Shown: positions 36,270 through 46,898 of the stretch, one piece after another
How positions within the stretch are numbered: position 1 is the stretch's first letter
How the letters are laid out: every line of letters begins with the position of its first letter
NCBI GenBank assembly: GCA_022059125.1
Contig: JAEUWY010000006.1
Location: forward strand, 1,550,001-1,614,000
DNA length: 64,000 nt
Source: Corynespora cassiicola
Lineage: Eukaryota; Ascomycota; Dothideomycetes; Pleosporales; Corynesporascaceae
Direction of reading: 5' to 3'
The notes under the pieces: model-generated
Told to the model about the DNA's origin: nothing
The model's database searches: none
Seen by the model: only the letters and a program-made list of their open reading frames with translations
Translations under genes and position numbers: made by a program

Positions 36270-37810
36270 CTGCAACCCCCCAAACCCGCCGCCTCGTCGT
36301 CGTCGTCGTCGTCAAATTGTGATTTTCTCTCCGATGAGTTGAGATCCCGATCTCTATTTTTCTTTTGCCACATGGCACATGGCCAGACGTCTGACACACC
36401 AGCTCGTGGCTTTCACGGCCACGGCCACCGCCATGGGTCCCGGGGCTTGTCTCCCACGCGCTTGAATCGCGTCGACGATGAGTAATGGCTGGCGTAATAC
36501 TCGAGACCCAGATCCCAGTTTAGCACGCGTGCAGTGTCTTTGACTAAAACCATATTGTCCTTTGACCAGCATAATTTTGATTGCCTGAATAAGCATTACT
36601 CTGCGCAAATTTTCCAATTTGGATACTGAAGAACAATGATGATGTCTGACGAGTGCAATTGCAAAAAACCAACCGAAAAATCAGATTGCCACCCATATTC
36701 GTTAATCGAGGAAATGACAGTGACCGCGCAAACCATGTGCAGAAGAATCGAGAGCATACGAGAACGCAAACAAAAAGCCGCAGGGTTCAAAGACGAAGAG
36801 AGTAAAGGCAAAAAACAGACTGCAGGAAAAAAAAACAAGCACAAGCTGCCACAACCCTCGTTTGCCGTAGTAATGCTGGCATGCAAGATCAGTAAACCAC
36901 CATGACTCGTCGATGATGGCTAATAGATCAGAGCACCACCGATATGCAGGTCCCCTTTCTAATTCGTTCGATAAAGCAGATACCACCCAGTTTCAGTAAA
37001 TTGCAGCGCTCGCCAACCGACACCTTGGTCAAGTCATCTAGACTCTTTGTTCGCCGCCACTCTTTAACGCAGGAAATTTTTTGATTACAGCCTCCCGTGG
37101 TCCGTAGCACGTTGAGACTTCCCACTCGCTCGGCCTAATGATTATTTTTCGTCCAGTCCAGTCCAGGTGAGGCAAATCGGCGTAGGCGAAGGTCCCCCTC
37201 GAGAAGAGGTTTTGCGTTCAAGGCGGCCGCGCCACCGGGATTACGAATCGGCCAGAATGTTCCGATATCGAGAAACGTAGAAGAGAACGCCGCTGCTGTT
37301 TTTTTGGGAACCAAAGGAAAAAACCACCAAGCGGACTTGTGGCCACGTGCGAGAAAATTTCGAGATGTCCACCCAAATGCCTTCTGCGGGCCCCCCGGGT
37401 TGCTCCCCCAAAGGGGGCCGCAGGCTGGAGAATAAGGGAAACGTGATGGAGAAGGTGGATGCGAGGTAGCATTATGAAATAGGAAAAAGAAACTTGGAAT
37501 GTCCTTCGAACGCTATCAAATAAGCAGATTGCCGCCCGAATAGTTGCCGCTGCCAGCCCGGGGAAATGGGGCGTGGCAGAAGTGGGAAATTATACAGAAA
37601 GAAAGAGAGATAACCATTAGCTTCGAACCGTGAAATTTTTGTAATGCATTAGCCGTGAAGCTTTTGTCCGCTTCATCAATCGAGGTGACGCTCGTCCGAG
37701 ATTTGTGTCGTGGTGCATTCATGTAGAATATCTCGAAGTTTGCCGGATGCTCCTGCAGAGGGCCAGCTCCGGAGCATTTCCTCGAAAGTCCCCATGTGAA
37801 CGGGAAAAGT

Positions 37811-39241
37811 TTACATGGGTCGGCGGTTAAGCATGTTGAGCATGTCGGAGTCGGTCGAGCTGCGACCGTTGCCGTTATCGCTCACGAGATCGCCAATGCG
37901 CATTCCAGGTCGGCTCGGGGCCGACGAGGCCGGAGGGGGGGTCCTTCCGTCGCTTCGTGGGGGCAAAGGCTGGAGAGTTCCATTCGCCTGCGGGGGTGCC
38001 GCGTAATAGGGCGAAGGGCCAGGCGTCGTCGGGGCCTGGGTGTGTGGAGACGACGAAGTGCGGCTCGCATCATACGTATACGCGCTCTGGGGGGAGGCAC
38101 GGCGAGGGGGCTGCGAGGCATAGTAGGGCTGCGAAACAGGCGGGGGCGGAGCAGCCGAAGGGTATGACGCAGCCGAGGACGCTGGAGAAGCAGCGCTAGT
38201 TAGAGACGTTGGGTCTGGATATGTATAGTCCGACCCAGCACTCCGATGGGGGAGCTGTGAAACCGTCCCAGGGTTGGGAGGGGGCAGGGTTGGGGTGTGA
38301 GGCTCTGGGAAGGGCCTCTTTCTGCCGCCCAGCGGATCACCTCTCCCTTCATCATATGGAGTGCCAGGCTGAGGACCAGCGGAATGAGCTTGGTACGGAC
38401 CTGGCGCGCCCGTAGGGCTAGGCAAATATTGCTGCTGGCGCGGAGGTTGGGCATAGGCCTCGGCATGCGACGCCGGGGGCAGTGGCTGTCCAAACGCGCC
38501 ATACATGGGTGGAGGCTGCCCAACGCCTCGCCATACGGTATGTGCGGGCACAAAGGCCTGTGTCTGGGCTGAAACGGGCGTGAAGATGCAGTCCTGGTTG
38601 AACCTCATGCAGTTGGAGCATCGTCCGTCGTCGGTCGCCTCGAAGCCCGAGCAGCGGATCTAATTGGACTTGGTCAGTCTGGGCGAGGAAACAGTCGGAC
38701 AGCAGTCACGGGCCGTGTACCTTGCGTCTCCTGCAGTAGCGGCAGGCAATGGCAGTCCGCTGGCGCGGAGCCGGAGGCTGGTGGCCGTGGTTCATGTAGT
38801 TTGGGGGAGGAGGCGGCTGTGCTCTATATGGGTCCGGTGGAGGTGGAGCGCGGGTCCACTCATGAGGGCCGGGAAGGCGGTAGGGCTGCTGAGGATGCTG
38901 AGGATGCTGGTGAGCCGCCATGTCGGGTCGAGGCTCTTGCGGAGGAGGTGGGAGGGAGGTATTGATCTACACGGGCGGGCGAGGTCAGCACCTGGGGGAG
39001 GGGGGGCGGAGAGATGTGGTGGGGGGGGAGGGGGGGAAGGGTGGGAGAAAGAGGCGGTTATAGAGTCGAGGCAGGGAAGGGAAATGCTTATGGAGCGCAT
39101 GACCAGGCGGGCGTCGGGTGGTGGTAGCAGTGGACTTACATGAGCAGGCGGTGGAGGGTAGGCGCCGTTGGCAGGCTGCTGCGAGGTCGGAGGCTGCCAG
39201 TGGGTGGGAAGCTGACCTTGGCTGCCCTGGTGAGGAAACAT
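37811..39241 (-). CDS. Zn2Cys6 fungal transcription factor, 398 aa, three exons
   Basis: Minus-strand exons 39140-39241, 38721-38966 and 37811-38659. All junctions are in phase with GTAAGT/GTACAC donors and TAG acceptors. The binuclear zinc cluster is complete at residues 109-140 (C-X2-C-X6-C-X10-C-X2-C-X6-C; ACRYCRRRK|IRCSGFE, then DGRCSNCMRFNQDC), with an intron exactly between RRK and IRC, splitting the first half-cluster. Directly after it, IFTPVSAQTQAFVPAHTVWR is a strongly conserved-looking extension. Both flanks are Pro/Gln/Ser-rich disorder, and the C-terminus ends SDMLNMLNRRPM. There is no fungal_trans middle homology domain, so the protein is a short regulator. The target pathway is unknown; some fungal genomes annotate similar proteins as RegA-like, which I cannot verify. 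Confidence 0.87.
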
Positions 39242-39976
39242 GGCAGCAGCGGTGGCAGCGGAGATCGGGAGGGAGCGAGGGAGGTAGCCGTGTATATTAG
39301 CAGTCTGGCCGACCAGGTGTGCAGGCAGTCACGCCAACCATGAACCAGGGGAGCACGGGTCTCGCAACAGGGAGGGGCGGGTTGCGGCGATAGGGCGAGG
39401 CGGCGAGGGTGAGCAGAGTCGAGCGGATGATCCTCTGGGGCGTCGGCGGTGTCACAAATATGGACGGCCCGCTCGCACGGCTGCAGGTCAGAAGGCGAGG
39501 GTGAAGGCGGTGCAGGTGGTGTCCAATTGCAGTGCCAAGAAGGCAGCGAGGGCCGGCAAGGGCAGCTGGATGCGGGCGGCGGACGTGAGCGCTTGGGGGT
39601 TGGAGGGGGGGTGGGTGAGACGGGGTGACGGGGTGACGGGGTGACGGGCAACGGGCAGCGGAGACGGCGTGTGGTAGTGGTATGGGAACGCGGTAGGGTG
39701 GTGAGCGAGCGGCGGCTGCTGTTGGGGGAGATCGTAGTTTGGCGCGTGGAGAGGTGCGGACGAGCAGCAGAAGTGCGCTTGGTAGCGACACCGACAGAAT
39801 GGAATGCGAAGGGGAGGGCCCGCGAGGAGAGAAGGACTTGGGAAACCCACACACTATTAGTTATCTGGCCAGCGCCGAATCGCTCCCAAACCTTCTGGGG
39901 CGCACAGACGCATGGGACGGGCGGTTTCTGGCCGGCGTGTTCCCTGCACCCTGCACCACGCTCCCTGCTCCCTGAT

Positions 39977-40044
39977 GCTGGTGCTGGTGCTGGTGCTGGT
40001 GCTGGCTCTGGTGCTTGGAGCTTGGAGCTTGGTGCTTGGTGCTT
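39977..40044. repeat. Compound minisatellite GCTGGT / (G)AGCTTGG-like
   Basis: Repeated GCTGGT hexamers followed by GTGCTTG and GAGCTTG heptamers, in the Zn2Cys6 upstream tract. Confidence 0.8.
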
Positions 40045-40070
40045 GCTGGGAGCCGGCGCAGGCTGGCTGG

Positions 40071-40098
40071 CGACGGGCGACGGGCGACGGGCGACTGG
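40071..40098. repeat. Heptamer repeat CGACGGG x3 plus a variant
   Basis: Three perfect CGACGGG copies and one CGACTGG. The same unit in the same copy number occurs at 13691-13711. Confidence 0.9.
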
Positions 40099-40617
40099 CG
40101 CTGGCCGCTGGCCGCTGGCGAGCGCAGGAGCGGATCGAGGACCCAGCCGCCGCCGGGCGCAGGCCTCCAGGGCCTCATCCAGGGCCGCCAGGCCAGGGCT
40201 CCAGGGCTCCCAGGCTCCCAGGGCTGGCTCCAAGGGAGAAGCCGCAGCGGTCCACTGGCGGCTGCGGCAGCCTGTCACGGCCGCGACTGTTGCATTGCGC
40301 TGCTGCAGCCGGGCGCGGGTGCGGCAGAGTCTGCCCTGGAGCGACGGGAGAGAGAAGACGAGCAGACGAGAGCCATGGCCCAGTATGGTCCATGATGCAC
40401 CGCGTCGCACAGCGCACACGCACCGCAGCCAGAGGTGCTCGCACACGCACGCCCGCACGCCCGCACGCCCATGCCCATGCCCATGCCCATGCCCGCCGCC
40501 CATCCCTCCCACCCACCTTACACAGGCACACGGGCTCGCGCACACAGGCACGCTGGAGTCGCGCGGCCAGGGCGGGCGCCGTACCACCCACGGGCAAGAC
40601 GCGAGACTACCGTACCA

Positions 40618-40642
40618 GCGCCTGCGCCTGCGCCTGCGCCTA

Positions 40643-40673
<31 letters not shown>

Positions 40674-40722
40674 CACTGCCCTGCCCTGCCCTACCCTGCC
40701 CTGCCCTGCCCTGCCATGCCAT
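40618..40722. repeat. Adjacent hexamer and pentamer arrays (GCGYCT)9 and (GCCCT)n
   Basis: Four GCGCCT, one ACGTCT and four GCGTCT hexamers (40618-40671) are followed after 6 bp by GCCCT pentamers with one ACCCT and two GCCAT variants (40678-40722). Confidence 0.9.
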
Positions 40723-41507
40723 GCCACCGTCTGCCACCGTCGCCGCCCGCCAGCGCCGGCCACGGGCCCCGCGCGCGCACGCAACCCCCTTTCGGCTGGC
40801 CGCCGCCGCCGTCGCCAGCAGCAGCAGCAGGCAGCTGGGCAGGCGGGCAGGCGGGCAGGCGTGTGCCCTCGATGGCGGGCCGACCAAGTCAGCTCTGCTC
40901 ATCTGTGTGCGCCAAGACGCACGGGTGTAGCCGCCTGCAGGCGTCTCGCGTGGGATCTGCTGGGTCACTCGGTCACTTGTCGCGGCCGTCCGACCATTTT
41001 AACCTCGTCTGTCCCGCCCGCTCGACCACACCCGCAGCAGCCCTTTGATTTCGAGCAGCCCGCCGCCCAGCCCCCGAATGCCCTCTGTCTGCCACGCTGC
41101 CCAAGGCCCGGCCTGCTGCGCATGCGGGGTGCGCATACATGCTGCTGCAGCAGGAGGAGAAAATACAGCAGATGCTGCTGCAGCACCGCCGCCGCCGCGC
41201 CGTGTGGAGCCTCGACACACGACGTCTGTCAGGACTCGAATAGCGTCGTCGCGATCCCACGGCCCGCATCTGCTCGCTTCCCTCCTTCAGCAGCGCGCTA
41301 CTCCTTCGCAACGCCGGCACACAGCACGTCAAACCACGGATGGCCCTGGGTCCCCAAACTCTACTGGCGGCCAGCCCGGCCCTCGCCCTGCTTACCTGCA
41401 GCCGCCGGAGCTTTCATCATCCCAACGCCGTTTGTCCCTGTCGTCGTCCCTCGTCGTCGTCGACGTCGACGTCGACGCCCAAGGGCTGCACCGAACCGCG
41501 CTGCTGC

Positions 41508-41508
<1 letters not shown>

Positions 41509-41538
<30 letters not shown>
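41509..41538. repeat. (GAC)10 trinucleotide repeat
   Basis: Ten perfect GAC copies in the GC-rich gene-free tract. Confidence 0.93.
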
Positions 41539-41540
<2 letters not shown>

Positions 41541-44500
41541 CGCCCCTTCTGTTGCTGTTGCTGCCGCTGCCGCTGCCGTTGTTGCAGTGCTGTTGCATCG
41601 CCGAGTGAGTCCCAGTGGCGCGCGAGCCCGTCGCTCTCCCCTTCTCCGCTCCGCATTCCCGCACGCCGCCCAGCCAGCCCTTGACTGGAGAAACCTGGCC
41701 AAACGAGATGACGATACTCGTTTGGAGCCCAGCCAGTGCGCGGATTAATTCCCACATCCTGGGCCGCGGGTTGCAGGGGCCGGCTTGCGCGCGCCCAGCT
41801 GCCTGCTGTATGAGATAGGGCTGGTCCGCTCGTGCATCTGCCACTTGCCAGCCCGCCTCTGCCCGCTCTGCCCGCTTTGCCATGCCCGCTTGCCCTCTGA
41901 CTCTCGTCGTGCCCACTCCTGTCCCGGGCCCCTCCCCAAATCCGTTTCGCCTGTCGCTCTGGGGCCGTCAATGGCTGCCCAAGCCAGGCGCCCGCCGCCG
42001 TGTTGGTTCCGCGACATGGCTGGCCACTGACAAGCCTGCCGTGCGCCTCGTCCACGAGACTGTGACAGAATGTGGGCTCACGGCCTGCAAATAAAAAAAA
42101 GACGTGACTCGGCGGCGGCGTCAAGGCTGGTGCTTCCGTCAGCGGGGCACAGGCTTCAGCTGTCTGCGTGCACTGTGCACTGCGCACCGCGATGCGTGAG
42201 GGAAGAGGGGAAAAAAAAAGTAAAAAAATGGTCAGAGACCAGCACCCAGGCCCTTTGTTCGGAACAGACGTTCGCAAAGGCCAGGCGCCAGCAATAGAAT
42301 AGATTGCCCCCTTGGAACGTGGACAATAGAACCGGCCGATGCGGGTCCGTCGCGTGTTTGCAAGAGCCATGTCTTGCGGCCGTTCTTGACGTCTATTGCT
42401 CCGTACTAGGGAAGCATGCCATGCGGCGGGCCCGCAGTCTTCTCGAATCATTTTTCAACATCTGACATCCACCGTTTAGCAGATCCTCCCGACCCCGGTG
42501 CCGGCGACGGCTTCGAGGTCGCCATCCATGGTAAGACACAAATAAGTGCCCCTGATTCGCCGACCCTAGTCAAGCCGCCGACTGGTCCCCAAAAGCCGCG
42601 AACAGGTTTGGAAGGCCACCCCCTCCGAGGCCCTGCTCCTGCTCCTGCCGGCTGTCCCGCACGCAGCTGGACGGTGACGGCACCAACGGAGGAGTGCGGA
42701 TGGGGGGAAAACGAGCGATGCGGCTTCATGGTCCGGTCGGTCAAGCATGGCGAAACACCAGAGTCGGTCAGCCTCGGGGTGCTCTCCAGGTGCCCTCCAG
42801 GCCCAAGGTTTGGTTTTGGGGTCCCCTCCCGGCCTAGCGCCATCGCGCGCCGACACGGTAGAGGTATTGATTGAAACCTCGCCTGTACCCTTTTGCCCAA
42901 CGAGGCCTCTTTTCCACGAATCGTCATGCCTTGCACATCCATACTCATCATGGCCGCCCCGGGACAAAATGCACGCTGACGGCCCGCTGATTTACGCCCT
43001 TGGGCTAGCTACCCGCCGCGCGCGAGCGAGGATCGATAGCACCCAACAAGTACACCAATCAGTGCGGGTGCGCGCGGATATTCAATATCGACTGGCTCTG
43101 AAAATTCTCCACTGCTGGTTGGACTCGGCCTCTTGTGCCTTGCATTAACCGTGCTGCTAACGGGTAAATCAACCCTTCCCATGACCAGGTTCCATGCAGA
43201 GTTGCGTGTGCCAAAGCCAGCCCGAGGGGAGGCAGGAGGAGAGCAGAAAAAAACGGACTCGAGTGCAGGTGCGCATCCAGAGACGGTCACAAGACTGGCC
43301 TCGTCACCGGTCAGCTCCCTCGTCCTCCCCGTCGTTCAACTTATCGAAGAAGCGGTGCGTTGCGGGCTGACCTGGCGCAGCCAATCACCATTGCCAACGC
43401 CTGCTGTTGTAGTTTGATTGACTGCCACACCGCATCTCGCCATCCGAGGCAATCACGAGCACGAGGTTATTGCGTGCAGCCTGTCGTGGACGCCTCGAGG
43501 TTGGGGGAAAACTGTCAGAAGGCAACCGGCGCCGAGAATTGACTGGCTGTGGTTAAGATGGAATGGCTTCCGCGTCAGCAGCCAGCCAGCCCGCCAGCCA
43601 GCCAGCCAGCCGTCTAGCCCGCATAGCCAGCACAGCCAGCACAGCACCGCACAACAATAGACGTCGTCCTCGACATTGGCGGCTTCGTCCCGATAGACCG
43701 CCGCAAGCCGCCCGCCACGGCAACCCCCTCCCCTCCCCTCCCTTCTGCCGCGGGCGTGCAACGCCGCACGCTGTATGTAGCCGGCCATGGATGTATGTTG
43801 CGTACATAGAAGACGGCCATCCGCGTAGTACAAGACAGTTGGGGTTGTGGGGAAAGTGCCGCATTGAGCCTGATGCTCACCCCAGTCCCTTTTTCCCACC
43901 CAAGCGGGAGGGTAGGGTAGCTAGACGAGCGGTGCTAACCAGCTACGCTACCTAGTACAGTAGCAGCGTGTCCATCAACTTTGAACAAGGGGGGCCAGCG
44001 TCGCTCGCGGGAAGGCCAGAGCAGAGAGCGAAGAGAAAAAAGAAAGAAAATTATAAAACGAGCCTACGTCGTACGTGGCAGCCACCCCGTACCTGATACA
44101 GAGCGGGCAGCGCATGGGCGTCCCGGGAACTAGCAGTGAAACTTGCAGCAGAAGCAGCGGCAGCAGCATGTGGCACGAGATCACGGGCCGGGACGAAGTG
44201 GGTGTCCAAACCGGTGGTGGGCTCTTTATTTATTTTTTTCCCTCCATCCCGTTTCCCCCTCTTCAATTTCTTCGCGCGCCTCTCTGCGTGTACTTTGGTG
44301 TAGCACCAGCTCGACAATTGCCGCTTCTGCCGCGGAAAGGAAACGAGATTGACGAGCTTGCCCCTCCCCTCCCCTCGCCTTTGTGTCACCCTCGGCTTTT
44401 TTTTTTCTTGGGGGGCGTTTGGGGGCGGGTATGCATGGCGTTGCGCGCGCGCTGGGCCACTGTGCGCATGGGAGGAGGGAGGAGGGTGCGTCGGGAGGCG

Positions 44501-45228
44501 CTGCCCTTGTGTAATGGTGGGCGAAAAGCAGTGAAACTCGCCGCGCCCAGACGGTCGTAGCGCGGCCGTGTGTATGCATGGTGCTATCAAACAGAGGAGC
44601 AGGCCAGCAGCAGAAGCAGCAGCAGGTGCATGTCAGATTTCGGCAACATCTCGCACCGCAGTGCCCAGGTGAGTGATATTATGAATAGATCGAGCAGCAA
44701 GCAGCAGCAAGGCGTCCCTCGTTCCCACCCCCCTCGTTCCCGTGCCACCTCAACAACATTGGAGCAAGGCAGACATAGTAGATGTGGGGAGACGAGGGGG
44801 GCGGTTCTCGAAGCGCGGCGAGCGGGCGATAAATAAAACGACAGCTCACCGATCCCGCGCAATCCATGTACACTGCTGCGGCCCTGGCCGTCCTTCGATG
44901 AAGCCGGCCGAGGTCTTGTGACGCCCGTCTGCCGCGCACGGCGGTCCGCATCGTGTTGCACCTTGATATAGGTGCACCTTGCCTCAGGCCAGCAGGCAGG
45001 CTCGCGCGGGCTTCGCCATGGAGACATACATATGCGAGGAATTCCGTCCTTGCAGTAGCGCGGCCCTCGTTGCCAGACAGGCCGGTGGCACAGCAGCATG
45101 GCGCGCGGGCGACTGGTCGACCGGGAGAAAGGTGCAGCGTCGCTACTATAGGGACATGGGAGACAGGATTCCCCGCCCTCTTGTCAGCACTATGTATGGT
45201 AGCAGTTCTCTTCAGGCCGGCAGGCAGG

Positions 45229-45268
45229 TTGGCGGGCTGGCGGGCTGGCGGGTTGGCGGGTTGGCGGG
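45229..45268. repeat. Octamer repeat (YTGGCGGG)x5
   Basis: Five head-to-tail copies differing only by C/T at the first base (T, C, C, T, T). Confidence 0.9.
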
Positions 45269-46211
45269 CTCGCGGATGGGCAGGCGCAGGCGCAGGCGGA
45301 GGCGGCGGGCCTCCCCAAAAAGGGCAGAAAACGGCTGCAATTAAGCGCGAACCCAACAACGGGGCCAGCATGCATAACGGGACGATCTGGGACAATGACA
45401 AGACGAGCTGGAAGGCTGGGGTGCAGGACCGCCGTGGCCTGATCTGACCCGATACCGAGAGACGGCGACGACGACGATGACGAGGGGGGGAGGAGCAGCG
45501 GCAGCAACAGCAGTAGTAGCAGTGGCAGCAGCCTTCAGGATGCGCAGGAGGAGATGGGCCATGGCCCTGCGATGCAGACGTCGAGTCACGCATACGAGAA
45601 GGCTCGACGACGGCGGGGCAGTGATTCGCCAGGGCGACGGTTATCGAGGAGCGATCGGTGTGATTGAGCACGAAGACGAGACGCGGCATGCGCAATCTTA
45701 GTAGCCCACACCGCCGTTCTCTTGCTCCATGTGCTGATTTACCGGGACGTAACAGGGAAGCCGGGGCGTTGGCGCTGGCTTCGAGCGGAGCGAGCGAGTC
45801 GTCGCTGGACGTTGGCCGGAGCAGGCGTTGGTTTTGGGCCTTTGGGCGTGCACACTCTTCCCATTCGGCGCAGGCTGGCACGCTCTGGCTTCCCTGCGTG
45901 CGCAAGGCCGCTTCAGCAGAGCGGGACGCTCCGATGCGATGCAGCAGCTAGCCGTCGTTGTCGTCCCAAGGGCTTGAGCCAGAGCTGAAGCCGTCGTCTG
46001 CGACGCAGATAGCCTCGTGTGGGCCGGCCTTAGGCGGGCGATGGGGAGGGCACCAGCACCCATGCGTTTGGACGAATTGCGCCCCGGCCCGTCGCCGTCG
46101 CGGCCTGGCCTGGTGACATACAGTTCTGGACCAGGGTGCTGTGGGGAGCAGCTCATCGGAGGAAAAGGAGCAGCGCGCGGGTGCAACAGGCGGCCAGGCG
46201 GACGCACCCCG

Positions 46212-46241
46212 GGCGGCGGCGGCGGCGGCGGCGGCGGCGGC
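46212..46241. repeat. (GGC)10 trinucleotide repeat
   Basis: Ten perfect GGC copies, gene-free context. Confidence 0.95.
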
Positions 46242-46898
46242 TGACTGCTGCTGCTGGCCGCTGCCGTCTGCCGTCTGCCGTCGGCGAGAGTTGGCGGGCG
46301 CTCGTCGTGGCCGTCATCGGCACAACGTCATGGGAAGGGGCAAAGTCGTGGGTGAATGAGCGAGGCAGCCAGCCAGCGAGGCAGCGTCCGGCACGACGTG
46401 AGATGGAAGCGCGCTCCGAAAGCGAAGGCGATGGCCCCGTGGAACGCCGCGTCAACCCCTCGCCCACGGCCGCCGCGCCCTCGCTCCCTGCCGCGCTCGC
46501 TGCCACCATGCCACCCTGCCTGCTAGGCCGCAGGCGCGCCGGGCTAGCAGACGCGGCCCGTCGTGTGAGGACTGGTGGGCCGGGTCGCTCGCCACCCCTG
46601 GCCCCTTTTCTTCGTGTGTGCGCAAGCAGGTCAGGTGACTGAATTTTCATGCGAGTATAACGCATATCTCTCGCTAATGCCGCCAGTCACCGCCCGTGCC
46701 GTCCCATCCCCAGCACCCCTCCCACTGCCTCCCCCCCTGGCCATTGGCAGACTCCCGGCGCCGGCGCGCTTGCTGCGGCGAGGCGTGACAGCTAGATTGC
46801 TAGATTGTGCTGCCCGCCCGCCAATCCTGCCCACCCGAGTCGGTTCGGCCACTCCTCGCCGCACAAGGCCTCGTCTCCTCCAATGGCCGCCCTGGTCC

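Larger units (their letters stand above)
32524..37810. other. Gene-free stretch (5.3 kb) with microsatellites
   Basis: Contains the 3' flank of the RRM gene and, on the right, the 3' flank of the minus-strand Zn2Cys6 gene. 33.4-36.5 kb is rich in simple repeats (GC/GT, CA, GCGCCC near 34400-34430, CAC/GGC-type runs near 36180-36310). Open frames here, up to 311 codons on the minus strand at 35462-36397, are low-complexity products of these repeats and are not accepted as genes. Confidence 0.45.
39242..41800. promoter_or_regulatory. GC-rich, repeat-rich upstream tract of the Zn2Cys6 gene
   Basis: About 2.5 kb of GC-rich, stop-poor DNA directly upstream of the Zn2Cys6 start codon. Frames of 429, 437 and 610 codons overlap one another on both strands and consist of Arg/Ala/Pro/Ser simple sequence. 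This fits composition rather than genes. Minisatellites are at 39977-40044, 40071-40091, 40618-40671, 40678-40722 and 41509-41538. Together with the similar tract before the flbC-like gene it suggests a shared promoter/leader architecture (inference). Confidence 0.5.
41801..46898. other. Gene-free stretch (5.1 kb), GC-rich with simple repeats
   Basis: No gene can be supported. The tract contains (CCAG)n near 43582-43610, an octamer array at 45229-45268 and (GGC)10 at 46212-46241, plus homopolymer A/T runs near 42090, 42210 and 44400. The right end is the 3' flank of the minus-strand DUF2461 gene. Confidence 0.45.

Noticed and set aside
35462..36397. 311-codon minus-strand frame with poly-Asp and poly-Gly
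   Set aside because: The runs come from trinucleotide repeats. No conserved-looking segment and no splice logic.
39136..41748. Frames of 429, 437 and 610 codons overlapping on both strands
   Set aside because: They overlap each other in different frames, consist of Arg/Ala/Pro/Ser low complexity driven by 3-8 bp repeats, and have no domain, plausible start context or intron signals. Long frames are expected in stop-poor GC-rich DNA.
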